From BM506 sp031581485 (GTDB lineage Bacteria > Desulfobacterota > Desulfobulbia > Desulfobulbales > SURF-16): a DNA stretch of 16,502 nt. The position numbers and the translations under genes are program-made. The stretch is from assembly GCA_031581485.1 (NCBI GenBank), contig JAVLBA010000054.1, forward strand, positions 1-16,502, given 5' to 3'. The notes beneath the pieces are model-generated. The model worked only from the letters and a program-made list of their open reading frames with translations. It was not told the DNA's origin and did no database searches. Of the stretch, positions 1 to 5,889 are shown one piece after another (the stretch's first letter is position 1; each line of letters opens with the position of its first letter).

Positions 1-96
1 ATCAGTCCCAAACCCAACACCCTGTTGCATAAAAATAGTGAGCTGGTGCTGATCGGCACTGTTGAAGCGGAACAATGCTTTATTGAGAAGTATTAA
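1..96 (+). CDS. C-terminal end of a TrkA-C (RCK_C) potassium channel/transport protein (partial)
   Basis: The reading frame is open from base 1 and ends at TAA 94-96; the start lies outside the window. The 31 visible residues (ISPKPNTLLHKN, then SELVLIGTVEAEQCFIEKY) match the closing part of an RCK_C/TrkA-C domain, where 'P.p.t.l...D.lvliGt.e....f' is typical. This domain regulates K+ channels and Trk uptake systems by binding a ligand on the cytoplasmic side. The membrane and NAD-binding parts are not visible, so whether this is a channel, a TrkA subunit or another RCK_C transporter cannot be decided. No terminator hairpin is obvious after the stop. Confidence 0.6.
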   Translation: MSPKPNTLLHKNSELVLIGTVEAEQCFIEKY

Positions 97-145
97 AAAA
101 TACAAGTTTGGGGGCGGACCAAGTCAACTGATTGATAAAAGGTTT

Positions 146-187
146 AAGGTTCAAGGGGCAAGGGACAAGGTTCAAGGCCCACGAACC
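146..187. repeat. Short tandem repeat, 21-bp unit beginning AAGGTTCAAGG
   Basis: AAGGTTCAAGG occurs at 146-156 and again at 167-177, exactly 21 bp apart. The second unit diverges in its second half (CCCACGAACC), and AAGGGACGAAACAAGG continues the same A/G-rich theme after it. It looks like a decayed minisatellite in the 198-bp gap between the channel gene and arsC. Nothing else in 97-294 is convincing. Confidence 0.55.
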
Positions 188-294
188 AAGGGACGAAACA
201 AGGTCGGCGCCACGCCTTTGTCGTCATTGCGTATGTGCACTTTAAACAGAGTAATAGACTCAGAAAATTGAGATAAAGAAAGGAACCGTCTGCC

Positions 295-723
295 ATGCCG
301 AAAACCAAGATCCTCTTTCTCTGCACCGGAAACTCCTGCCGCAGCCAGATGGCCGAGGGCTGGACCAGACACTTAAAAGGCGACCAGCTTGAACCCTTTT
401 CCGCCGGCATCGAGAGCCACGGCCTCAACCCCCTGGCCGTCCAGGTCATGGCCGAGGCAGGGGTGGATATCACCGGCCAGCGCTCCCGCCTCCTCTCCCA
501 GCTTCCGGAACAGGATTTCGACCTGGTGATCACGGTGTGCAGCCATGCCGATGCCAACTGCCCCCTTTTCCCCGGCCGGGCCCGGGTCATCCACCACGGC
601 TTTGACGACCCGCCCGCCCTGGCCGCCAGCGCCGCCAATGAGGAAGAAGCCCTGAGCCACTACCGCCGGGTGCGCGACGAGATCCGCGACTATGTGCTGA
701 CCCTGCCGGAAGGTGCCGAATGA
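295..723 (+). CDS. arsC: Thioredoxin-coupled arsenate reductase (low-molecular-weight phosphatase fold)
   Basis: 142 residues, full length for the thioredoxin-dependent ArsC family, which reduces arsenate to arsenite in the cytoplasm by a cysteine relay. The P-loop CTGNSCRS begins at C10. The two relay cysteines are C82 and C89 (VCSHADANCP), and the general-acid aspartate lies in FDDP (D104/D105). These positions coincide with the Cys10/Cys82/Cys89 numbering of the classical staphylococcal enzyme, which separates it from plain tyrosine phosphatases and from glutaredoxin-type ArsC. The ATG at 295 follows a purine-rich AAAGGAA about 10 nt upstream. No arsR, arsenite efflux or other ars gene adjoins it, so it is an orphan ars gene here. 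The gene downstream is a siroheme reductase 179 bp away and probably has its own promoter. Confidence 0.93.
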   Translation: MPKTKILFLCTGNSCRSQMAEGWTRHLKGDQLEPFSAGIESHGLNPLAVQVMAEAGVDITGQRSRLLSQLPEQDFDLVITVCSHADANCPLFPGRARVIHHGFDDPPALAASAANEEEALSHYRRVRDEIRDYVLTLPEGAE

Positions 724-777
724 GCCCGGCAAACAGGCCTTTGGCGCGGGCAGTGGGCCCCAGAGCCCAAGACCACC

Positions 778-796
778 CCTTGCCGACCCGGCAAGG
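778..796 (+). terminator. Perfect 8-bp GC hairpin after arsC, no U-tract
   Basis: CCTTGCCG-ACC-CGGCAAGG is a perfect 8-bp stem with a 3-nt loop, 54 nt after the arsC stop. It is not followed by a T-run (GTGACACGCC follows), so it could be a Rho-assisted or pausing structure rather than an intrinsic terminator. It lies just upstream of the TTGAC dyad at 809-824. Confidence 0.4.
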
Positions 797-808
797 TGAC
801 ACGCCTTT

Positions 809-824
809 CTTGACATAGGTCAAG
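809..824. promoter_or_regulatory. CRP/FNR-type dyad CTTGAC-ATAG-GTCAAG upstream of the siroheme reductase
   Basis: A perfect 16-bp inverted repeat, CTTGACATAGGTCAAG, centred about 87 bp before the ATG at 903. The 5-4-5 core geometry (TTGAC-N4-GTCAA) is that of FNR/CRP-family operators. From memory, it resembles sites assigned to HcpR, the nitrosative-stress regulator of sulfate-reducing deltaproteobacteria. The left arm also supplies a TTGACA that could act as a -35 element (810-815), but no good -10 is seen at 16-18 nt. A site placed like this could activate or repress the reductase gene. The regulator is inferred, not shown. Confidence 0.5.
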
Positions 825-902
825 GCAGGGAGGGATTTCCTGTGATAGAGTTCGGGTCAACAACCCTTTCCTGTCAACATTTCTTACGGAGGATACAAAA
901 CC

Positions 903-1526
903 ATGGACACACCAAAAACATATAATGCCCTGCCCAGCCCCAAGATGGGCGTACTCAGCGCCGACTACCTTGAACAGCTGGCGGCGGTGGTGAGAAAATA
1001 TGACCTGCCCTTTCTGAAGATCACCACTGCCCAGCGCCTGGCCATTGCCGGCCATGATGCGGCCGATGTGGAGGCCATCTGGCGTGACCTGGGCCAGCAG
1101 TCGGGCCCCACAAAGCCGGTGGGCATCCATTACATCCAGGCCTGTCCCGGAGTTCAGTGGTGTAAACTTGGTCGCCAGGACTCCCTGGCCTTAGGTGAAA
1201 AAATGACAGAGGCCCTGGGCAGCATGCCCCTGCCGGCCAAGGTCAAGGTGGGTATCTCCGGCTGCCCCATGAACTGTTGCGAAGGCTATGTCCGTGACAT
1301 AGGAATCTTCGGCAAGAAAAAGGGCTGGACCCTGATCTTTGGCGGTAACGGCGGCGGGGTGCCGAGAATCGGCGATGTGATGGGAGAGGGTCTGAACGAT
1401 GATGAGGTGATTGCCCTGGCCGGTAAATGCCTCACCTTCTATGCCGAGCATGCCAAAAAAATGGAAAGAACCGCCCGCCTGATGTCCAGGATCCCCCTGG
1501 AAGATCTGCAGAAAGCTGTTGGCTAG
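903..1526 (+). CDS. Small siroheme-[4Fe-4S] sulfite reductase-like protein (assimilatory-type, monomeric)
   Basis: 207 residues, about the size of the short low-spin 'assimilatory-type' sulfite reductases of sulfate reducers and far shorter than CysI or DsrA/B. The siroheme/4Fe-4S ligand set is intact: C81 and C87 in ACPGVQWC (C-x5-C), and C121 and C125 in GCPMNC (C-x3-C), with an extra C126. The N-terminal part resembles the ferredoxin-like half-domain of nitrite/sulfite reductases (PFLKITTAQRLAIAG). The expected chemistry is six-electron reduction of sulfite or nitrite at siroheme in the cytoplasm. The electron donor and true substrate cannot be told from sequence. The start is well supported by GGAGGA at 888-893, 9 nt before ATG. 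It stands alone, with a CRP/FNR-like dyad upstream. Related NirB-like or regulatory siroheme proteins are alternatives. Confidence 0.85.
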   Translation: MDTPKTYNALPSPKMGVLSADYLEQLAAVVRKYDLPFLKITTAQRLAIAGHDAADVEAIWRDLGQQSGPTKPVGIHYIQACPGVQWCKLGRQDSLALGEKMTEALGSMPLPAKVKVGISGCPMNCCEGYVRDIGIFGKKKGWTLIFGGNGGGVPRIGDVMGEGLNDDEVIALAGKCLTFYAEHAKKMERTARLMSRIPLEDLQKAVG

Positions 1527-1537
1527 AATCTTGCCTG

Positions 1538-1580
1538 TGGCTTTCAGCCAGATCTGAGCAGCAGGAAGGGCCCTTTTTTT
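1538..1580 (+). terminator. Possible terminator between convergent genes
   Basis: TGGCT-TTC-AGCCA (1538-1550) is a 5-bp hairpin 11 nt after the reductase stop. Further on, AAGGGCCC leads into a run of seven T (1574-1580). The stem and T-run are separated by 23 nt, so this is weak support for an intrinsic terminator. No better candidate exists in the 88-bp convergent gap. Confidence 0.28.
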
Positions 1581-1614
1581 ATCAACAGAGGCCGGCCATG
1601 CAGAGGTCGGGCTG

Positions 1615-4365
1615 CTAGCCGGTGGTCCGCATCCCGGCCGACACCCCCTGGATGCTCTGGCGGAGAAGGGCGCGGATATGGTCAGGCACGTCCTTGTCCT
1701 CATCTGCGTAGTGACGGGCCCTTTTCATCAGTTCCACCTGGATCATATTGAGCGGATCCACATAGGGATCCCGTTCCTCAATGGAGCGGGCCAGCCAGGG
1801 GGTGACATCGAGCAGATCATTACGGCGGTTGACCTGCAACACCGCCTGGCAGGAATTGTCATACTCGTCCACCAGCCGGTTCCAGATAACGTGCCGCTGT
1901 TCCTTGTTTTCCATCAACTGAGAATAGATGTAGGCGATATTGGGGGAGGCCTTGGAGAGGGCCTGCTCGGCATTATCCACCGTGCCCTTGAAAAAGGCCC
2001 ACTGCTCATACATCAGGCATAACTTCTGCCAGCCCTCTTCATCGGCCGCGGCAAACTCCACCATGGCCGTGCCCAGGCCGTACCAGCCCGGAATAATAAC
2101 CCTGCTCTGGGTCCAGGCGAAGACCCAGGGGATGGCCCGCAGGGTTTCCAGGGTATGGACATTTTGCTGGCGCCGGGAGGGCCGGGAACCGATGGGCAGG
2201 GCCTCGATCTCTTCGATGGGGGTGGTTTGCCGAAAATAATCAACAAAACCGGGTTGCTCCACCAGGTCTCGATACACCTCATAGGCCCGGGTGGCCAAAG
2301 AATCCATCCAGAGCAGCCACTCGGGGCGGGGCGCTTCCCCACTTTCGGCCTCCACCAGAATGGTGGCCGCCGTGATCTGTTCCAGGTGACGGAAGGCTAT
2401 TTCCGGGTCATCATAGCGGGCCGCCAGCACCTCACCCTGTTCGGTCATGCGAATGGCACCGGCCACGGTTTGCGGCGGCAGCGACATGATGCTGCGGGCC
2501 GCCGGACCCCCGCCCCGGCCCAGGGAGCCGCCCCGGCCGTGAAAGAATACCGGCTGCACACCATGACGGCCGCACACCTCATGGAGCTCCGACTGGCATT
2601 GATAGAGATACCAGGAGGCGGTGAGATAACCGCCATCCTTGGTGCTGTCGGAATACCCCACCATGATGGTTTGCATCTTTCCCCAGGCGGCCAGGTGCTC
2701 CGCATAGACCTGGTTGGCCAGGAGCTCTTCCATAACCACGGCCGAGCGCTTGAGATCGTCAATGGTTTCAAAAAGGGGCACAATACCGGCTGGCCCCACG
2801 CCGAGCAGCTCCGGCCGGCCGGCCTCGGCAGCGGCCCGCCGCAGAAGCCAGAGGACCAGCAGGACATGGCTCGGCTGGTGGGTCATACTGATGACGTGAC
2901 CGCCCAACACCTCGGGCCCGTAAAGCTGCACCGTGCGGGTGAGTAAACGGAACAGGGCCAGGGTCTCCCGGCTCTCGGCGGAGAGGGCCGTCTCATCAAG
3001 GGGCTTGACCACGCCCATGGTCCGGCCCAGGATATCCAGGCGCTGCCTTTCGGTCAGGGCGCTGTAGTCGTCGCATATGTTCTGACCGGCCAGCAACTCG
3101 GCCACCACCTGCTCATAATAGCTCGACTCCTGGCGGACATCGAGACAGGCCATCTGAAACCCAAAGACCCGGATACGACAGAGCCAGTTTTCCACCGTTG
3201 TCTCCGCCACCTCCCGGGCACCATGCTCCCGGAGACTTTCCCGTACCAGTTCCACATCAGCCAGCAATTCAGCGGCCCGCTCATAGGCCCCGGGCAGGGC
3301 TTCGCAGAAGGCAGTGGAAACCCTGCTCTGTTGCAGGCGCCACTCCACCGCCCGCATCCAGCGCCGATAGATCTCCTGTTCCGGCACGCCTTGCACCCGC
3401 TCCTTCAAGGAAGGCCACAGCTCCAGCATTTCGGCCAATCGTGTTTCCAGCTGCGTATTCACCCCCACCATGCGCTCCGACATGCTCAGCTTCTGATACA
3501 TGCGCCGACACTCCACACCATGGGCGTCCAGGGCGGCCTGCCGTAAAATAATAAGGCTCTGGGCGGTAACCTCACTGGTGACAAAGGGATTGCCGTCACG
3601 ATCACCGCCGATCCAGGAGCCGAAATGCAGGAACCTGGTGCGGTAAAAATTTTTGCCGTAATAATAGCGATTCAATCCTTCTTCCAGATCCCTGTAGAGG
3701 CGGGGTATCACATCCCACAGGGTATGCATGAAGAAGAGGGCCCTTTCCACCTCATCGATCACCGTGGGCCGCTCGGGACGGTGCGGTTCGGTCTGCCAGA
3801 GAGCCACCATTTCGCTGTGGATAATCTCCTCCAGACGCCGTTCCTCACGGGGCAGGAGATCGAGATGGTCCAGGTCGGCCAGACATTGCTGGATGCGTTT
3901 AAGCTTGGCGCGCACCGTGCGCCGCTTGGCCTCGGTGGGATGGGCGGTAAAGACCGGCTCGATACTGAGTTTGTCCAGAAAACCCTGAATCTGCTCGGCG
4001 CTATAGCCCTCTTCACCCAGATACGCCAGGGCCGCCCCGATGGAGTCGGGCCGGGACCGGTCACCGCTGCGCCGCTCCCGGTCGCGCAGCATCCGGATGC
4101 GGTGGCGATCCTCCGCCATATTGATCAGATCAAACCGCAGACTGGCGGCCGACAGCACCACCTCGGCTTGGCGATGGTCCAGATCCGCCACCAGCTTTTC
4201 CAGCTCGCGGGACGCTTTCATATCCCCGGCCCGCCGCGCCTTGGCCAGATCAAACACATGCTCCACCAGCTCGGTGAGCGGGGCTCCCACCTGCTCCTGC
4301 AGGACGCGGTTAAGATGTTCGGTCAGTTTATTAATTTCCAAGACGAGGCTACGCGGGCCGGCCAT
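1615..4365 (-). CDS. ppc: Phosphoenolpyruvate carboxylase
   Basis: 916 residues, full length for bacterial PEPC (E. coli 883). It carboxylates PEP with bicarbonate to give oxaloacetate, an anaplerotic step in the cytoplasm, usually as a tetramer. Seen in order: VFTAHPTEAKRRT with catalytic H142; GSWIGGDRDGNPF at 249-261; VGYSDSTKDGG with K576; FFHGRGGSLGRGGGP with H609 and R617. The start ATG at 4365 is preceded by GGAG at 8 nt. In E. coli, aspartate inhibition uses R587, K773, R832 and N881. Here R617, K805 and R865 appear to match, but the family's closing Asn-Thr-Gly reads Thr-Thr-Gly (GMRTTG), so the N881 equivalent is T914. No neighbour suggests an operon: the upstream tRNA-Pro has its own terminator and the downstream gene is convergent. 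Confidence 0.97.
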   Translation of the reverse strand: MAGPRSLVLEINKLTEHLNRVLQEQVGAPLTELVEHVFDLAKARRAGDMKASRELEKLVADLDHRQAEVVLSAASLRFDLINMAEDRHRIRMLRDRERRSGDRSRPDSIGAALAYLGEEGYSAEQIQGFLDKLSIEPVFTAHPTEAKRRTVRAKLKRIQQCLADLDHLDLLPREERRLEEIIHSEMVALWQTEPHRPERPTVIDEVERALFFMHTLWDVIPRLYRDLEEGLNRYYYGKNFYRTRFLHFGSWIGGDRDGNPFVTSEVTAQSLIILRQAALDAHGVECRRMYQKLSMSERMVGVNTQLETRLAEMLELWPSLKERVQGVPEQEIYRRWMRAVEWRLQQSRVSTAFCEALPGAYERAAELLADVELVRESLREHGAREVAETTVENWLCRIRVFGFQMACLDVRQESSYYEQVVAELLAGQNICDDYSALTERQRLDILGRTMGVVKPLDETALSAESRETLALFRLLTRTVQLYGPEVLGGHVISMTHQPSHVLLVLWLLRRAAAEAGRPELLGVGPAGIVPLFETIDDLKRSAVVMEELLANQVYAEHLAAWGKMQTIMVGYSDSTKDGGYLTASWYLYQCQSELHEVCGRHGVQPVFFHGRGGSLGRGGGPAARSIMSLPPQTVAGAIRMTEQGEVLAARYDDPEIAFRHLEQITAATILVEAESGEAPRPEWLLWMDSLATRAYEVYRDLVEQPGFVDYFRQTTPIEEIEALPIGSRPSRRQQNVHTLETLRAIPWVFAWTQSRVIIPGWYGLGTAMVEFAAADEEGWQKLCLMYEQWAFFKGTVDNAEQALSKASPNIAYIYSQLMENKEQRHVIWNRLVDEYDNSCQAVLQVNRRNDLLDVTPWLARSIEERDPYVDPLNMIQVELMKRARHYADEDKDVPDHIRALLRQSIQGVSAGMRTTG

Positions 4366-4583
4366 ATATATCTCCGATAAAGGTTGTGTTAAGCAGAAGA
4401 GATGCCACCTGAAAAACCACCTCTTACCCTAAAAAACATTGGACTGAATGTCTACCAAATCGTGGCCTGTGCAGGAATAGTTGCTGCGGCGGTAGCTTAA
4501 AAAAGAGGCTATCAGGGAAGGCCCGGAAAAGGGCCTGTTTGACGGGCTTAAGAAGTTGCCGGTAAAAGGTGCAGCTGCCGCAC

Positions 4584-4620
4584 AAAAAAAAAGCGGCTTA
4601 GAATTTCTTCTAAGCCGCTT
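4584..4620 (-). terminator. Strong intrinsic terminator of the tRNA-Pro gene
   Basis: On the minus strand, 13 bp of perfect stem (AAGCGGCTTAGAA / TTCTAAGCCGCTT) with a GAAA tetraloop are followed by nine T (A-run 4584-4592 on the plus strand). The stem begins 13 nt after the encoded CCA end of the tRNA. It isolates the tRNA from ppc, which lies downstream in the same direction. Confidence 0.93.
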
Positions 4621-4633
4621 GAATATGCCTAAC

Positions 4634-4711
<78 letters not shown>

Positions 4712-4730
4712 ACTTTTATGGGAAAGAAGT

Positions 4731-4759
4731 CATGTATCATCCCCTGCCGGTCCAGTCAA
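4731..4759 (-). promoter_or_regulatory. Sigma70-type promoter of tRNA-Pro
   Basis: Read on the minus strand, TTGACT (4759-4754) is followed after exactly 17 nt by TACATG (4736-4731). The -10 is preceded by TG one base away, an extended -10 arrangement. The -10 ends 19 nt before the mature tRNA 5' end, leaving room for a leader of about a dozen nucleotides. Confidence 0.55.
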
Positions 4760-4841
4760 GAAAAATATAGCGGCGGCACGGGCTGCAACCCCGCTTATTC
4801 CAGCCTTTTTCCGCCAAAAAAGGAGACGAAAATCCTGGGAA

Positions 4842-4866
4842 GGGGCCTGGGGTGACCAGCGGCCCC
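4842..4866 (-). terminator. GC-rich hairpin after the ComF-family gene
   Basis: On the minus strand GGGGC-(CG)-CTGG-TCACC-CCAG-GCCCC forms a 9-bp stem with a 2-nt bulge, starting 8 nt after the stop codon. The bases that follow are only mildly T-rich (TTCCCAGGATTTTCG), so it may work poorly as an intrinsic terminator. Confidence 0.4.
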
Positions 4867-4873
4867 CAAACCG

Positions 4874-5599
4874 CTACCAGATATCCACCATGGCCAGGGT
4901 GGCAACTTCCACCGAGGCTGCCCCGGCCTTTTTCAAGGTCCTGGCGCATTCATGCACGGTGGTGCCGGTGGTGAAAACATCATCCACCAGGCAGATTTTC
5001 TTGTCCTGCACCTCCTGAGGCTGCCGTAGTGCAAAAGCACCCACCACATTTTTCCGCCGCTCAGCGCCGGTGAGGCCGGTCTGAGCCAGAGTATGACGAC
5101 TGCGGACAAGGGCGTGGGCTATTTTATCTTTCTGGTCCGGAAAAAAGAGCTGCGCCAGGAGCAGCGACTGGTTGAAGCCGCGGCTGCGCAGCTTTCTGGG
5201 GTGCAGGGGCACGGGCACGATAATATCGGGGGTGCTCAGATCATGGATCAGGGAGTTTTCGGCCAGGGCGGCCATGGTGCGCAGCCCCGTTTTCAGACCG
5301 CCAAATTTGAGGGCGTGGATTATTTTGCCCACCTCAGGATTATAGCGGCAGATGGAGCGGGCCCGGTCAAAGGCGTATTTTTGCCGGCTACACAGGCTGC
5401 AGAGATGGGAGCCGCCGCCGCTGTTGACATACATCGCCCCGCAAAGGGGACATAACGGGGGCGTGATGAACCGTAATTTTTCCGCACAGCCGGGGCAGAG
5501 CTCCAGGTCGCCGTCCCAGGCCAGGGAGGTAGCGCAGCACAGACAGCGAGGTGGAAAACAGAGATCGCCCAGGGCGCGGAGCCATTTTTTCACAGCCAT
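4874..5599 (-). CDS. comF: ComF-family phosphoribosyltransferase-like protein
   Basis: 241 residues from the ATG at 5599. The N-terminal third carries paired cysteines in a zinc-ribbon-like layout (RCLCC at 18-22, CPGC 35-38, CPLC 50-53, CSLC 67-70). The rest is a type I PRTase: RGFNQS near 140, QTGLTGAERRKNV 173-185, and the PRPP loop LVDDVFTTGTT 204-214. This is the ComFC/GntX family. In naturally competent bacteria ComFC helps take up transforming DNA, but its reaction is unsettled, and non-competent bacteria also carry it. The start is uncertain. An in-frame TTG at 5620 lacks a ribosome site, ATG 5599 has AAAGG only 2 nt away, and GTG 5593 has the same AAAGG at a better 8 nt. The true start may be two codons inside. 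It is divergent from the small membrane gene at 5710. Confidence 0.88.
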   Translation of the reverse strand: MAVKKWLRALGDLCFPPRCLCCATSLAWDGDLELCPGCAEKLRFITPPLCPLCGAMYVNSGGGSHLCSLCSRQKYAFDRARSICRYNPEVGKIIHALKFGGLKTGLRTMAALAENSLIHDLSTPDIIVPVPLHPRKLRSRGFNQSLLLAQLFFPDQKDKIAHALVRSRHTLAQTGLTGAERRKNVVGAFALRQPQEVQDKKICLVDDVFTTGTTVHECARTLKKAGAASVEVATLAMVDIW

Positions 5600-5709
5600 A
5601 ACCTTTATTGCCAACCTCAATCAAGAACGGTATCTTAACAACGTATCTGCTACCACCATTTCGGCTAAAAAAGGAGCACTCTTTTCCCCTCTTTTCAAGG
5701 CGGTGCGAC

Positions 5710-5871
5710 ATGAAAACAATGCTTTTTCTTTTTATATCAATTTTAACAGCCATTGCCGCCTTTGTGATCATCCAGAAAAAAAGCGAGGATGGCTGCATAC
5801 CCTGACTGCTCATTTACGGCTCCCTCGGTGCGGGAGCGCTCACCTATTATCTGCTTAATCTGATCTTTTAA
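5710..5871 (+). CDS. Candidate small membrane selenoprotein (53 aa, CxxU, UGA at 5803-5805 read through)
   Basis: The ATG at 5710 has AAGG(CGG) 9 nt upstream. The frame gives 31 codons ending GCIP, then TGA (5803-5805), then 21 more sense codons to TAA at 5869. If TGA is read as selenocysteine, the product is 53 residues. A hydrophobic helix (residues 4-21, MLFLFISI...AAFVII) leads to a short charged linker QKKSEDG, then C29-I-P-U32, then a second hydrophobic helix (33-53, LLIYGSLGAGALTYYLLNLIF). C-x-x-U is the classic selenocysteine form of a CxxC redox motif, here at the membrane surface. A hairpin just after the TGA resembles a bacterial SECIS. I do not recognise the family. The next gene (mtnA-like) starts 18 nt later and has no ribosome site of its own, so they are probably cotranscribed. 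Alternatives are a 31-residue peptide, or a broken gene with a nonsense mutation. Confidence 0.6.
5819..5837 (+). promoter_or_regulatory. Putative bacterial SECIS hairpin
   Basis: GCTCCC (5819-5824) pairs perfectly with GGGAGC (5832-5837). Between them is TCGGTGC, which can close a further C-G pair to leave a GGU apical loop with an unpaired U below it. The stem starts 13 nt and the GGU loop 21 nt after the TGA at 5803-5805. Bacterial SECIS elements sit immediately downstream of UGA with G (often GGU) at the start of the apical loop and an unpaired U. In E. coli fdhF the loop G and U are 23-24 nt from the U of UGA, against 26-27 here. Confidence 0.5.
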
Positions 5872-5889
5872 CCCTCAGCAACCCCCGCC

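Noticed and set aside
227..255. TTGCGT-17-AGTAAT as an arsC promoter
   Set aside because: Only 3 of 6 and 4 of 6 matches to consensus; too weak to list as a feature.
4519..4536. AGGCCC-GGAAAA-GGGCCT hairpin between ppc and the tRNA terminator
   Set aside because: Six-base stem without a T-run; a much stronger terminator lies next to it.
5608..5805. Longer version of the small membrane gene starting at TTG 5608
   Set aside because: The extra 34 residues are not hydrophobic-helix-like and have no ribosome site, while ATG 5710 has one at good spacing.
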